Source of the DNA: Agapanthus africanus
Lineage: Eukaryota > Streptophyta > Magnoliopsida > Asparagales > Amaryllidaceae
Assembly: GCA_030015575.1 (NCBI GenBank)
Contig: CM057340.1
Span: 756,903,632-756,967,631 of the forward strand
Reading direction: 5' to 3'
DNA: 64,000 nucleotides
Shown: one piece after another, positions 44,850 through 56,809 of the stretch
Numbering within the stretch: the stretch's first letter is position 1
Layout: every line of letters starts with the position of its first letter
Notes under the pieces: model-generated
Seen by the model: only the letters and a program-made list of their open reading frames with translations
Told to the model about the DNA's origin: nothing
Databases searched by the model: none
Translations under genes and position numbers: made by a program

Positions 44850-46341
44850 GCACTGCGCTTGCGCTCACTAGAGCGTGACACGTGTCACCTCCACGTGTGC
44901 TTACGCTCAATAATTGGCGCAAAGCGCCTGACAGGCCACATGGCCACTTTCAGTTTGATTAATGCAATGCATTATTTACAGAAGGACCAAGCCAATTAAA
45001 AAAGGCCTAACAGGCCAATTTAAATGCAATGCATTATTTTAAAGAAGGGCAGAGCCCAAACAAAGGTCTGTCAAGACAAAAACAGATGCTGTGCATCATT
45101 TATAAAGGGACTGAGCCCAAAATCAAAAAGGCCTAGCAGGCCAAAAGAAAATGCAGTGCATTATTAAACAGGGACAAAGCCCAAGGACAGGCCTAATAGG
45201 CCAAAGATAAAAACGTTGAATATTCTCAACTGGACTTAGCCCAATCATGGTCGTAAGTCCTCAAATTAAATTGACTGAGCAAGACAGCTCTCTTAAATCA
45301 ATTTACATCCGGTTCAAGGGTACATCTCTGAACTCTTCTGACACCTATCGTTGTAATCCTTTAACGACGTCAGAGAGGTGATGGGTCCCGACAACCATAC
45401 ATGTATATGGACTATGGGGTCCTTAAACCCATGGACTAATGCGTCCTTAAACTAATATGCGTCCCTAAAATGGGAACGATGGACCACCATGTCCCTAAAC
45501 TGGCAATGGACTGCAATGTCCCAAAACTACCTACGGACCACTACGTCCTTAAACTGGAACAATAGAGCCCCCAAACGCTCTTTTGTCGGATCTAAACGAT
45601 CCCGTTTAAGTTGATCTCAGCCTTAAATCTGGCTAACATATCCTTAAGCATTCAAACAGACTTTAAGACCCTCAATCAATTTTGGTTTGAGGGTACATCT
45701 CCGAACTCCTCTGGCACCTGTCGTTGTAATCCTTCAACGTCATCAGAGAAGTGACGGGTCCTGACAGCCATACATGCAATGGACCACTACGTCCATAAAC
45801 TGGAGCAACAGAGCCCTAAATGCTCTTTCCGTTAAGTTGATCTTAGCCTCAAATAGGACTAACGTATCCTTAATGAACGTTTAAGTTGATCTTAGCCTCA
45901 ATATGGCTAACGTATCCTTAAACTAAAACACCAAACCCAAATCTAAGTAAATACGGATTTGGACTAATCCACGTCCTACGGGTGACGGCATAACTAAGTC
46001 TCCGTATACAATCCACGGGCATCCACAAACAAAACAAACACACACGACCCGAAGTGAAATTCTGGAGAAGGAGAAAGTTGTTACCGCGATGCGGTAGCGT
46101 AATTAACTGCAGGGGCTTGCGCCTGCAGGGAAAAGCATCCCCACAATCAAAAACCCCTCTAGCGAGGGGGAATCTGACGAAGTCTGCTACATCGGCCGCA
46201 TCCGTCTAAACCTCCGATACACGGTGCCATAAATCAACTTGGCATCTTTGGAGAGGTGGATGGATAAAACCAAATAGCATATGCCCCGAATCTCAGGCAA
46301 GACGTCCCTACGTCGTCTTGGCCATCTTTCGGAGGGGAACA
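44850..46341 (+). mobile_element. 3' LTR of element 1, lacking its first 992 bp
   Basis: Matches 15465-16985 of the 5' LTR and ends AACA before GGCAT. The part corresponding to 14473-15464, with G-box array and TATA box, is missing, along with the polypurine tract. The breakpoint sits in antisense exon 1 and falls near a short shared run (GCACTGCGCTTGCGCTCAC follows it). Confidence 0.9.
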
Positions 46342-46346
46342 GGCAT
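46342..46346. repeat. Target site duplication GGCAT of element 1, right copy
   Basis: Immediately after the LTR end at 46341; identical to 14468-14472. Confidence 0.9.
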
Positions 46347-47272
46347 GGTATAATACAAGAGAACAGGTTTAAACATAAGGCTTAACATAAGGCAATCAAT
46401 AAGTTTTGATCAATCTATATGTGACTATATCTCTTTATACTGCTATGTGTATTAATGCATCCAATATTAGAGACTATGATGAGATCAAGGGCAGCGGGCA
46501 TGGAAGCATGACAAGAGGAGAAGAAAGATATGGGGACTTATTAACGTTGCAATACGGTGTAACAACCGTATTGTCGTTTGTAAGGAAACAAGGAGTTGAT
46601 TAGGAGTTTCGTCGTTTGGGTGTAAAGAGATCATCAATTTGCCTAGGGAGGATTTTTGGAGCAAAATTTCAGAGATGAATGGAGGATTGGACAGCCATGG
46701 AAAGAGAAGAATGCAATTAAAAAGAATGGTTTATTGAAAAGTGAGTAAAAGATATTAAAAAGAAACTTAATAGAGGAATTCAAAGGCTGGGGGTTCACTG
46801 GATTGAATTGGAAGTTTTAGGATATGAAACAAAAAACCACTCATCCAAACGAACTCGTGCTTAAAGTCTGAGCATGAGTAGGCCCTACGGGATTGCCCAA
46901 AGCTGCTATGTGACCGCCCGGGTCGGTCTTGGCTCAAGCAATGGGCTCAAGCCTCGACCCCTAGGCTCGTGTCATCGTTTATGGTCCAAAAACATATCTT
47001 GTATTTCCCATATGGTTTTTGGACCCCGTATGCATCGCTCATGAACTATCTAGGCTCGAAAATCTTAAAAAGAAATTAAAAGACAAGAAAAGGGGCTGTA
47101 AAGATTCGAACATGTAGACTATAACACAGCGATGTAAAGACTTAACCAATGGGTTTTATGTTGTTCTTGTTCTTAGTTATCATGAAATAATTATAACTTA
47201 GCACTCGAAAAGAAAATGACATTTTATTAAAGAAATAATATACAAGGGTATATGAATTTTAGGGTCGTTACA
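46347..47272 (-). mobile_element. Minus-strand LTR fragment, related to the LTR at 61894
   Basis: Read on the minus strand it begins TGTAACGACCC at 47272 and matches the plus-strand block from 61894: the start (TGTAACGAACCC there), then 'aaaattcatataccttgta', then a block around 'cgaggcttgagcccattgct', then 'cacgagttc', then 'gttgttacaccgtattgcaac'. Element 1 is inserted in it. Its continuation should lie left of 14468, but I could not align that part. Confidence 0.65.
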
Positions 47273-49103
47273 AATTCTAAGTAATTTTAGTTTGGAGTAA
47301 TTTGCAACATTAATCTATTCCATCATTTAACAAAAAAGAATAGAAACAGGTCTATTTTCATAATTAAGGAAAGAGAAATGCGGCTCTTCTAGAACTAAAA
47401 TCCATAAGATATAAAAATAAAAATAGTCTATAGATATCCGTTAATGTAATGGAATCTCGATTTCAAAGGTAAGTTTAAATGTGCAGTTACTTCCATTACT
47501 TCACCCGAAATCTCCCATTTGAAATCTTTAGTGTTAGGAGTCCTAACTCTAATTATTTCACTATCTTTATTAACTATCCTAAATTGTAAATTTAAGGTGT
47601 TAACTTTTTTCACGGATCGACCCACACTTTTATGCGCTCCTACTGAAGCTGACTATCAAATACAACCCGAGATTATCTAGGATTAAAATAAATATTATTT
47701 TCAGCGTCATAAATTAATTTTATTTGGCTCATATTAGCAAAAAGTATGTCCCAAAATCCAAAAATAAATTTTGAATTTTCAAAATAATTTTCTGGATTTT
47801 TTTTGTAATTTTTCTGCATTTTTCTGAATTTTTCCCGATTTTATAATAATTTAAAAACCAGAAAACGATTTTCAAAAAATAGCTAACCCAGGCCGCTAAA
47901 ATAACACCCAAGGCCTATTAGGGCCTGAGCCCAAACCGAGCCGGCTCCTATCCGAGCCGAGCCGCCTAACCCGGCACAAGGTCGAGCTGAGCCAGGCCGG
48001 CTTTGGCTCGAACCGGAGCCGAGCCGCCGGCTCATCTTGAGCCGAGATGTGAGCTCTGGTTCAAGCCTAGCCGAACTCTGGCTCCGGATCCAAATCAAGC
48101 CGAGCCAAATTTTTTTTAAAAAACAATTTAAAAAAATCTTTATTAAACTCTATAAAATATTTAATAAATCTTTTTTAAAATATGTATTTATTAAATCTAA
48201 TCTTTATAGATTTAATAAATTTAGAAAAAAAAATCTCATCATCCCAAAAAAATCCCTTGCAATTTAAAATTCTTAAGAAAAATCACTTGATTTTTTGCAC
48301 AAAATTCTTAATAATTTTAAAAAATTAAGGTTAGGGTGTGCTATCATCATCCCTATCGTCTCTTTGCGACGGCACGATTGCAAAGATGATGGCCGCTGAC
48401 GTCGCCAATTCATCGTGGCACCATCAGCACATACAAAATTTAATTTTTATTTTATCACCAAAAAAATATGTTTTCACAAATTAAAAACATAAACTTTTAA
48501 ATAAGCCTCATCGGATCGATCAAAAAGAAAAATCGTGTTTTTATCATGCGTTTTCTATAGATCTAATAAAATAATTCTTGATCTAAATGGATTAAAGGTT
48601 TTCATAATAAACAGATATAGTAAAAATACAATTATTACGATCAGAATATAACCTAAAATCATGATTAAAACTTCGATAAACAGATTAGCAAGCCCTAATA
48701 GCTCTAATACAAATGTAGGATAACGGTAGAGTGATCCCTAGATCGGCGATCAACTCATGCAGATCTGATCCGTAAGAGAAACTCATATAAACAGCGGAAG
48801 AAAATAAATGATTAGTGTCCTACAAGCACTAAGATCTGTGTACCTTTGCAGGGTAGAAGATCATATATAATCATTGGATCGTCGATCTTTTCTCCATACT
48901 TGTCTTCTTCTTCAGATAGCCATATGCGGATCAATCATGGTATTATTCGGAAAGTCTCATAATCCACCGCGGCTGCTAGAGACTTTGAGGAAGACGACCA
49001 AGAACCTTGGAACCTTAATCTCCAATGGTTATACTCACATGTATCCATCAATATTGTCATTGAACAATATTATGATAATCCATCAATATTTTCATTAGGC
49101 AAT
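47273..49103. other. Noncoding repeat-like region between elements 1 and 3
   Basis: No coding sequence. Includes a GC-rich cluster of GAGCCG/CCGAGC words (47925-48110), an AT-rich stretch (48110-48340), and from about 48480 to 49103 sequence resembling an LTR or its flank, into which element 3 inserted. Confidence 0.5.
47925..48110. repeat. Cluster of GAGCCGAGCC-type words
   Basis: More than ten copies of GAGCC/GGCTC on both strands, including 'gagccgagccg' at two places. It is much more GC-rich than its surroundings. No regular period. Confidence 0.6.
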
Positions 49104-49108
49104 ATTAT
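49104..49108. repeat. Target site duplication ATTAT of element 3, left copy
   Basis: ATTAT precedes TGTTGGGGTT at 49109 and recurs after the 3' LTR at 61674-61678. Confidence 0.85.
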
Positions 49109-50538
49109 TGTTGGGGTTAAAAATTACACCCCGGTTGACCAAGTCAAAATCAAAGTCAAAGTCAATCTCAAGCCAAGTGGATCCAAGCCCAAGCCAAATG
49201 GGCCCGAGCCAAAGTTAAGACGAAATATAGAATGGGCCGGCTCCATGCCAAAAAAGAGGCAATAAATTAGTCTAAATGCAATTTTAAGAAATAAATGTAT
49301 GTAAAATAGGAAAAAGCCAAAATTTTGTAAACACCATGGTTTATCTGCAAAAAAAAAAAAGCAAATAAGGTATAGTGTGGCATAAGTGCCATTTGGAAAA
49401 GCCCAAGGGGCTATATATAAAGTGTGTAGCCTATAAAACCAAATATGATGAGAAAATCAAGGAGGACTTTTATTCTCTAAAAAATTCTAGGGTTATGTAC
49501 CTCCTTCTCCTTCCTCGAGATTTTAACCCTTCTTCTCTCATTTTGAATTAAATCAAAAGTTTAACTCTTCTTTACCCAAAAAAAAATAGTTTTTTCACTA
49601 TAAAATGCTCAAAGGGGAGCTTAGATCTCCCATCAAATCTGTAAAAGGGAAACTTTTAATCTTAACGCCCTTTTACTCCAAGATCCAACAAAAAGAGAGG
49701 AAGAAGAAAGAACCCATCTCAGAAGAACCCATTTTAAGGAGATCCAAGATTTGAAGAGGACAAAAAGGGATCTCCTTTCACCATTCAATATCTAAATCTT
49801 TTGGGAGTTTAACTCCAAATCGATTTTTTAGGAGTTCACCTCCAAGATCCAAATCCTCAAAAGAGTTCAATTTCAAACCCAAACCTTTTAGAAGTTTAAC
49901 TCCAAATCCACATCCAATTTCTTCTCTAGGAGTTTAACTCCAAAACCCCTCGGGAGTTCAACTCCTACCCCAGGGGCTAAACCCCTTCTTCTGCTGATAT
50001 TTCCAGCAATCGCGTACCGCGCACGTGATCCACTGGCGTCCAGCGCCCACGCACCACGCATGCGATTCGCTGGTGCCCAGCAGTCACATGTTGTCTTACG
50101 AGTCCTTAGGACGCTCCTCACTCATCTTTTTTCCTATACGCTCCACACTCAAAACACACCTCCCGTTAGAAAAAATTTTCTAATGGGGTGCTGCCCCGCA
50201 CCCCGCAAGGGGCTTCCGGCCCTCTTGACCCCTAGCCCGCTATCCAGGTAATGGAACCCCCGTAAACTCTACAAGGCTCCCGATATGCCCAAGACCCCTT
50301 CAAAACACAACACATGAACACTACAGATTGAATTCGTATGACCAGTTTTACCCGTCAATCAAAAGTTCTCTCGCTCTAAAAGCGAGGGGTAATTAACAGC
50401 AGCTTAGTCTGCGAGTGCCGGAGATTTGGATCCTCACAATCAATAAACCCCGGCCTACTCTAGGCAGGAGGAATCTATAATACGCCTGACAAGCGACACG
50501 TATTTCTATCTCAATAGGGTGAAGAAAAACACTCTACA
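49109..50538 (+). mobile_element. 5' LTR of element 3, 1430 bp
   Basis: Starts TGTTGGGGTTAAAAATTACA and ends ACACTCTACA. A TATA-like CTATATATAAAG lies at 49411. Inverted-repeat motifs GGAGTTTAACTCC cluster at 49800-49970, and a roughly 40-bp repeat with 'gctggtgcccagc' cores lies at 49998-50095. Confidence 0.9.
49800..49970 (+). repeat. Cluster of GGAGTTTAACTCC palindromes in the element 3 LTR
   Basis: About six perfect or mutated copies (GGAGTTTAACTCC, GGAGTTCAACTCC, GGAGTTCACCTCC), each able to form a 6-bp stem with a single-base loop, spaced about 25-40 bp. The 3' LTR carries a matching set at 60925-61095. Confidence 0.75.
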
Positions 50539-50554
50539 GATTTTTGGTGGGACC
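50539..50554 (+). other. Damaged primer site of element 3
   Basis: GATTTTTGGTGGGACC follows the LTR. Compared with GATTCTGGCACGCCCGGTGGGACC in element 1, about eight bases in the middle of the primer site are missing. Confidence 0.6.
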
Positions 50555-50678
50555 TTTCTCTCCTTTCATATCTTGGGTCAAGCGTTCATGCAAACTCATT
50601 TAACATATACACCAATATTTGTACTGAAATAATGCTTTTCCGTGTAGCAATAAAATTTCAACGACAATATCTTCTAAG

Positions 50679-52740
50679 ATGAATTCAGCTTCTGACGCGA
50701 CCCCGATCCCATACATGATCAAGATCAATGTTCGCGTGGTTCTCCCTGCAAGACTCAGTCGGAAATGGGAGGAACCGCCCCGCCAATTTGGTTCCATCAT
50801 CATCTACCCGATCGGAAGCACTTATTTAGCAGAAATCCTGGCAAACCAGGTGGCCAAACCGGTCTCAAGGGGCAAGAGGACGAACGTTTTGATCGCTAAG
50901 ACACCACAACCTAAACTTAAGACGGTGTTCGAATAACTCTCTGGAGCTCCAGCTGGGGGCAATACTGCCGGAACAAAGGGCATCATCAAACATCGCGGAC
51001 GAGCTCAGGCGACGACTCCAACAAGTGCACAATCAAGCTTATCTCCAAAGATCTCCATCGCTCGGTCTACGACGGCTTCCCGAAGAGCCAAAGCCTGCCA
51101 AGTGGTCAAAAGAGAAAAGTTGAGACAGAAGCGGCTTAGATATAGATCCAACAAGAAGGTTAGAACTCTGTCCAAGTTGAATTTCATAAGGTTTTGAGAA
51201 TAGGGTTACCCCACGACGACAGCTGAGTCGGCCGTAAAAGTCGGCAACTCCGTCGAACCTCTGAAGTGGGTTCAGAAAAACGCCATGACCGCCAAAATCA
51301 AGAAGACAACAATCTAAACAATGCTACAAAAAGACGTGTCCCAGCCCCAACATAGAAAGCATGACACCGTCTCTTCAAGAGTCTATCAGGCGCTTTGCGC
51401 GGCGTGAAGGCTGCAGGGCAAAGCCAGAAAAGAAGCGCTAGCACCACTCAAGGACCCTGTCAGGCCAGCCGTATTCAATCGATTGTCCGTTATGGAAATA
51501 GAAGGGCTACCACAACGGTCCGCGAAATCAGCTGCCAATGATGAAAATACCACCGGATATGTTTTCCACATGGTCTACATGGTAGGCACGTATCCCAGCG
51601 ACAACCTGTGTAGCAAAAGCAAGGAGAGGGCCACCACATCCCAAGCCCAATCTGATTTGAATATGTCCGCCACTCCCCAAGATCAGCCTCTGCATGACGA
51701 TGAAAACCCTCTTGATGCGGCCGATAGGAAGAACCATATGGAGTCAAGCTCGGATAGAGAGGAAGAGCCGACATTCCGCCCCAGGACCGCAGAGCAAGAG
51801 CTCCTTCAAGAGCTCCAAAAACGCGAAAACAGCTCAGGAGCAAAGATAAAGAGATAGCCAAGCTTTACTCCAAAATCAACGACTTGACGAATGTCGTGAT
51901 GCAGCTCATGGCTCAAATTGCCCGGACACCCTCCAATCTAGCGCAAGTTTCCACTCATGAGCCAAGTGAAAATGACCCGAAGCAACCAATGCATGTACCT
52001 TTAGGTCTAAGTATGGGCGAACCGCACGAAAACTGGCCACATTCCACTTCTGGGGACGCCTTGGCTCCGGATGGTGCTATCCTGCTAACACAAGATCAGA
52101 TAATGGATTTGATCACCAACAAGGTTAAAACATTGGTGGCCGAAGCCAAAACTTAGAAAGAAATTGGCAGTAGTAGGCGGTCATATCCCACACAATAAAA
52201 TCTGATCGAGTTCTTCAGCGGCTACGTCATTCCTAAGTTCGGAAGATTTGATGGGACGGGAAACGCAAATCAACATGTCGCCCACTTTAAAGCGTCATGT
52301 GGAAATACAAGGACAATGATGCACACCTTCTTCGTCAATTTGTCAATATCCTAACCGGTGTCACTTTCGACTGGTACGCGAGTAGACCAAACGGGTCCGT
52401 CACTACTTTTGCCCAAATGGAGTCTCTGTTTCGGCAAAAATTTATGAGTGTCGGTGATAAAATCTCCATTGCTAACCTTATGAGGACTAAGCCGGGGAAG
52501 AACGAAAGCAACATGAATTTTATCGCCCAATGGCATAATCTCATAGTCAAGTGCGAACCGCCACTGGAACAGGACTAGTCCGGCAGCCTTCTTGTTACGA
52601 ACCTTAGCAATTGGATGGTCCCATTATTATATACAGCAGGCCTCAAGACGTTTCAAGAGCTGACCAAGAGAGTTAAAATTTTGGAGCGCTCAAAGCAAGA
52701 GACTGCCTTGGACTCTCTGAATGACAAGCCTTAGAAGAGC
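50679..52740 (+). pseudogene. 5' ORF and gag remnants of element 3
   Basis: Broken frames: 50679-50936 (basic, no known domain), 51483-51857 (acidic, helical; corresponds to the GYVFHMVYMVG and QELLQEL parts of the element 1 gag N-terminus), 51884-52156, and the Gag core at 52200-52740 (GYVIPKFGRFDGTGNANQH, then LLRQFVNILTGVTFDWYAS, FAQMESLFRQKF). Frameshift near 52300; stops at 52156, 52576 and 52732. The Gag core matches element 1 motif for motif. Confidence 0.75.
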
Positions 52741-52981
52741 AGAAAAGACGACAACCGTAAAAGTAAGACTCCAATAAGACCAACGCCTTCAATGCGTCTG
52801 ACAATGAAGACAAGTGAAAGGCAAGCGGACAAAAAACGGACCAGTCCCGGAATCCAGTGCTAGGAGGAGAAGAAGAACAAGGTTTACTTTTTCAGGAGAG
52901 ACAAGATCCGCAAGATATTTAAGGATGCCCTGAACATCAGTCTACAACTGCCAGAGTCGAAGAGACCTCACGAAGCAAAAA

Positions 52982-53803
52982 ATGACCGACAATTTCCTGT
53001 ATTGCCCTTACCACAGAGTAGTGAGCCATGCGATCGAGGATTGCTACATTTTCAAAGAGTTGGTTGAAAAGCAATACAAGACCGGAGAGATCAAGCTGTC
53101 CAAGAGTGTGTTTACGAACAATCTAGCTGCAACCACCAACTTTATACAGAAAAAAGCTGAAACCATCTAGGAGCAGACAGCTAAATCCGCTGCCCCGAGA
53201 AATGAATCTGACTCGCCACAGCCTTTATGGAGTATGCACATATCTAATAAGACGAAGAAGATGCTAAAGTTACTTCAGAAAGAGCCCAGAATAGAATGGG
53301 AGGGGAAAAATGAGCCCACTGTTCCAGTTACCAATTCGGCTCAATCAGGCTCAAAATCTAAAAAGCTAAAGAAGAAGAAAAATAAAGGTGCAGCTCGAAG
53401 AGAAAGAGAGTTGGCATGAAAATTGACCATTCAAATGCATATCGATTCCCTCAAAAACTACGAGAAAATGTAAAGAACTTTAATTCAATTGATGGAGTTC
53501 TTCCCCATAGAAGCAGCTGAGCTTCTGGAAGAGCTGGAAGAAGACTCAAATGATGAGGTCCCTGTCGTGACCTGCTACGTCATCCACCTTGGTAGCGACT
53601 TTGAGGAAGAGCTTTGTTTTCCTAAAGAGGAAGAGGAGCTTGCCACGAAGGTCAAGCAAATCCAGCTCATAAGTGGCAAGGCTCTACCGCCAAATCAAAG
53701 CAACGCCTCAAAAGGGAAGGAAAAAAAGTCACTAATAAAGATGATGGCAGAAAGCTTGCTCATGAAGACTCGAGTCCCTCCCCAGTGGATTATAATATCT
53801 TAG
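52982..53803 (+). pseudogene. gag C-terminal region of element 3
   Basis: Contains the motif CPYHRVVSHAIEDC (CX2HX4HX4C) at 53003-53044, followed by FKELVEKQYKTGEIKLS, and a Lys-rich linker (53340-53420). Stops at 53168 and 53417 and a frame change near 53785 break it. Only one knuckle-like module was seen, compared with three in element 1. Confidence 0.65.
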
Positions 53804-54345
53804 CTCATCTCCGGAAGCTTCCGTCTCTCTTAAGCATGTATGATGCTCTGGTCCTATCCAAGAAGCTCAGAGATGTTCTTATTCATGCCCTACAAAACAC
53901 CGAGCAGTACCAGGCTCGTTTCATGGAAATTAATATGAAAGAGACCCAATACACTCTGCATACAACTGCGGTCATATTTAAGGATGAAGACCTGTTACTG
54001 AGAAAAGCTGAGCATAACCGACCGCTATACATAACTAGGTACTGCAATGGAGATCGGATTAATCGCATATTGATTGACCTGGGATCCTCAATGAACATCA
54101 TGAACTTGCGGACTCTGAAGAGCTTGTCAGTGGACATCCGACACCTGTCAAGGGAAAGGATAGTCATTCAAGGATTCAATCAAAACTGCCAGCAAGTTCT
54201 AGGCTCCATAGCTCTACCAATTAAATTTAGGGATTTGCAAACCAAAGCTAAAATATACGTGATCAACATCAACACATCTTATAAGATTCTCCTAGGATGG
54301 CCGTGGCTCCACGATTATGGCATCGTTTCGTCAACTTTCCATTAA
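53785..54345 (+). pseudogene. Protease of element 3
   Basis: Starts in the conserved lead-in YNILAHLRKLPSLLSMYDAL. Active-site segment ILIDLGSSMNIMN; C-terminal signature ILLGWPWLHDYG, with Trp replacing the usual Arg. A stop at 54343 ends the open block. The lead-in is shared with element 1 (YNVLAHLRKLLSQLSILDAL). Confidence 0.8.
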
Positions 54346-54550
54346 TGCATGAAGTATACTAAAAATGATGAAGAAAAACGCATTGACGGAGACATTCAGC
54401 CGTTCGGTGTGCATGAAATCCGATATGAAGATTCTCGGTACTTTATGAACCCCTAAAATGATAAGCCAAAACTGACCGAGGACAAAATAGCCCTGAAACT
54501 CAAAGGTAAATCTGAGTCGGTTATCACCTTCAAAAGAAAAAAAAAACCAA

Positions 54551-55320
54551 GTGCGTCCGCGTTTCGGCTGTGATACTGATAAGTCCGACGGTGGAAGTCC
54601 GACCTTCCGTAAAACTCACCATCATTTCGGTAGCGACACGGATGAGTCTCATATTAAAGGTCCATCCGGCAACAAAATTCGCCCTCGTTTAGGCAGCTAC
54701 ACTGAAGAATCAGAGGAAGAAGACCCGTCTTGTAACAGCTGTGCAGATTGGGCTCTCATGCAAAAAGCGAAGCTAAAAGAAGCCTTCAAAGTTGTAAAAG
54801 GATCCCTAACCATTATAAGGGTGCCGGAGCAAATGTGTAAAGAGCTCGATGCATTGTTAGTCTCCACCGCGGATCAGCTGAAAACCTTCTACGTTCCCAG
54901 AAGAAAGGGTGGACAAAAGGGAATCTTGTTTTATAGGTCAAGTCCTATCATGCACCCAGACAATTTGTCTGTGACATGCCTTCCCTATGAAAGAGGCATA
55001 TGAGCCGTCCTCAATCCCAGATATTATGCACCCAAGATGCGGGAATATTTTAAAAAGTGCGGATGTCGGGTATATCAAATGGACTCCAAAGCGAAGTTTT
55101 ATAAGGGGTTGTGGCATCCGTCCCAGGTCCGAGCACTCATTGATGGATGAATCCCAGACAGACGGGGTATAGGTTTCATTCAACCTGATGTCAGAGCATG
55201 CTACATGTTCCATGTTAGTGAAGCCAGCGAAAGGTCAAATGATGACGACAAGCTAGCCGAGCCAGAAGAACCCCTCGAGAGCTCGAAGATAGCGGAAAAG
55301 CAACTTTCGACGAGCTAACC
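54551..55320 (+). pseudogene. Protease-RT linker of element 3
   Basis: Acidic repeats of the form GSDTDES (54570-54720), then LKTFYVPRRKGGQKGILFY, which matches the element 1 linker (21724-22352). Broken near 54960. No domain recognised. Confidence 0.55.
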
Positions 55321-56800
55321 AAAATTGATTTGGGAATGCCCGATAATCCAAGGCCGACCAACATCAGCTCACTCTTGTAAGAGGGAATGAAAGAGCGGAT
55401 GCTCGCCCTGCTGCATGAGTTTGTCGATTACTTCGCGTGGATGTACAAAAAATGCCTGGCCTCTCTCCTGAGGTGGCCATGCATAAGCTGGCTATATCTC
55501 CAGATGCCAAGCCAGTCAAACAAGCTCCTCGAAGAATGAGAAGGGAGCTGGAAGAAAAGGTCATCAAGGAAACTAAGAAACTCATTGATGCCAGCTTCAT
55601 CAGAGAAGAGAAATATGCAGATTGGATCACATTTATTGTCCTAGTGACAAAGAAGAATGGGCAGATCCGAGTCTGTGTTGATTTCAGAGACCTTAACAAG
55701 GCATGCCCTAAAGATGATTTCCCGCTTCCGGTCATAGAAATGATGGTCGATGACACCTCAAATTACGAGCTGTTCACTTTCATGGATGGTTCATCAAGGT
55801 ACAATCAAATAAAAATATCGCCTGAGAATGAAAAGTATACAGCATTTCGAACCCCAATCGGCATATACTGTTACAAAGTGATGTCGTTTGGACCAAAGAA
55901 CGCAGGTGCCACATATCAAAGGGTAATGACTAAGATCTTTGATGAATTAATCCATAATTCTTCGAATGTGATGTTGATGATTTGGTCGTCAAGACTAAAG
56001 CCAAGGCCGATCACATCTAAGACCTCAAGACCATTTTCACCAGACTGAGAGAATGTGATCTAAAGATGAATCCTTTGATGTGCTCTTTTGGAATGTTGTC
56101 GGGAAAATTCTTAGGCTTCATAGTTCGACGTTGGGGGATCAAAATTGACCTATCAAAGATAAAGGCCATCATGGTGATGCCTCCTCCAAAGAATCTGACG
56201 TAGCTAAGATCCTTTCAAGACAAACTCGCATACATACGAAGGTTCATCTCGAATCTATCGGGGAAATGTCGGCCTTTCTCAAAGATCATGAAGAAGGGAG
56301 CTCCCTCTGTCTGGGTTTTCGAATGTCCAGAAGTGTTCGAAAGTATCAAATAGTACCTGTTGCACCCTCCAGTGCTTGCTGCTCTTATTCCAAATAAATC
56401 GTTGATTCTCTATCTTGCTGTGCTAGATGAGTCACTCGGTGCACTCCTTACTCAGAACAACGAGAAGGGAAAAGAAAATGTCTTCTAAGACCTCAGTCGA
56501 ACTTTAGTCGGAGCAGAATCCCTGATCGAAAAGCAATGCATGGTCCTGATATTTGTCTTGAAGAAGCTAAGGCACTATCTGCTCGCTCATCGGGTTATGC
56601 TGATCTCCAAGGTCGACCCGCTTAAATACTTAATGACCAAGGCAAGCCTAGCCGGCAGAATGGCAAGATGGGCTGTTATGCTCCTTGAGTTCGACATATT
56701 CTATACTCCTCAGAATGCAGTAAAATGGCAAGCCCTCGCCAACTTGCTCGCTGCTTATCCCATACCTGTAAGGTCGCCGCTCAATTGCAAGTTACCCGAT
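55320..56800 (+). pseudogene. RT and first RNase H of element 3
   Basis: RT motifs RRMRRELEEKVIKETKKLID, VCVDFRDLNKACPKDDFPLP, FMDGSSRYNQIKI and KNAGATYQRVM lie in the frame 55437-56048. A frameshift near 55960 moves the active site to another frame, where it reads DVDD (55970-55981) in place of YVDD/YIDD. Further stops near 56021, 56201, 56354 and 56487 disrupt RT and RNase H; the last part is open from 56540. The first RNase H lacks the first catalytic Asp (LYLAVLDESLGAL). Confidence 0.82.
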
Positions 56801-56809
56801 GAACAGGTG

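Larger units (their letters stand above)
14473..46341 (+). mobile_element. Element 1: Tat-lineage Ty3/gypsy retrotransposon with a nested insert
   Basis: Bounded by GGCAT duplications, with TG at 14473 and CA at 46341. Subtracting element 2 and its duplicated target leaves about 19.9 kb, in the size range of Ogre/Tat giants. Order: 5' LTR, primer site, extra ORF, gag, protease, RT, RNase H, second (archaeal-type) RNase H, integrase, tandem-repeat 3' region, antisense spliced gene, truncated 3' LTR. Two RNase H domains and no chromodomain mark the Tat lineage. Multiple stops and at least two frameshifts mean it cannot make a full polyprotein. The two LTRs differ by only a few percent where they overlap (my eye estimate over about 280 bp), so it is moderately young. 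Confidence 0.93.
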
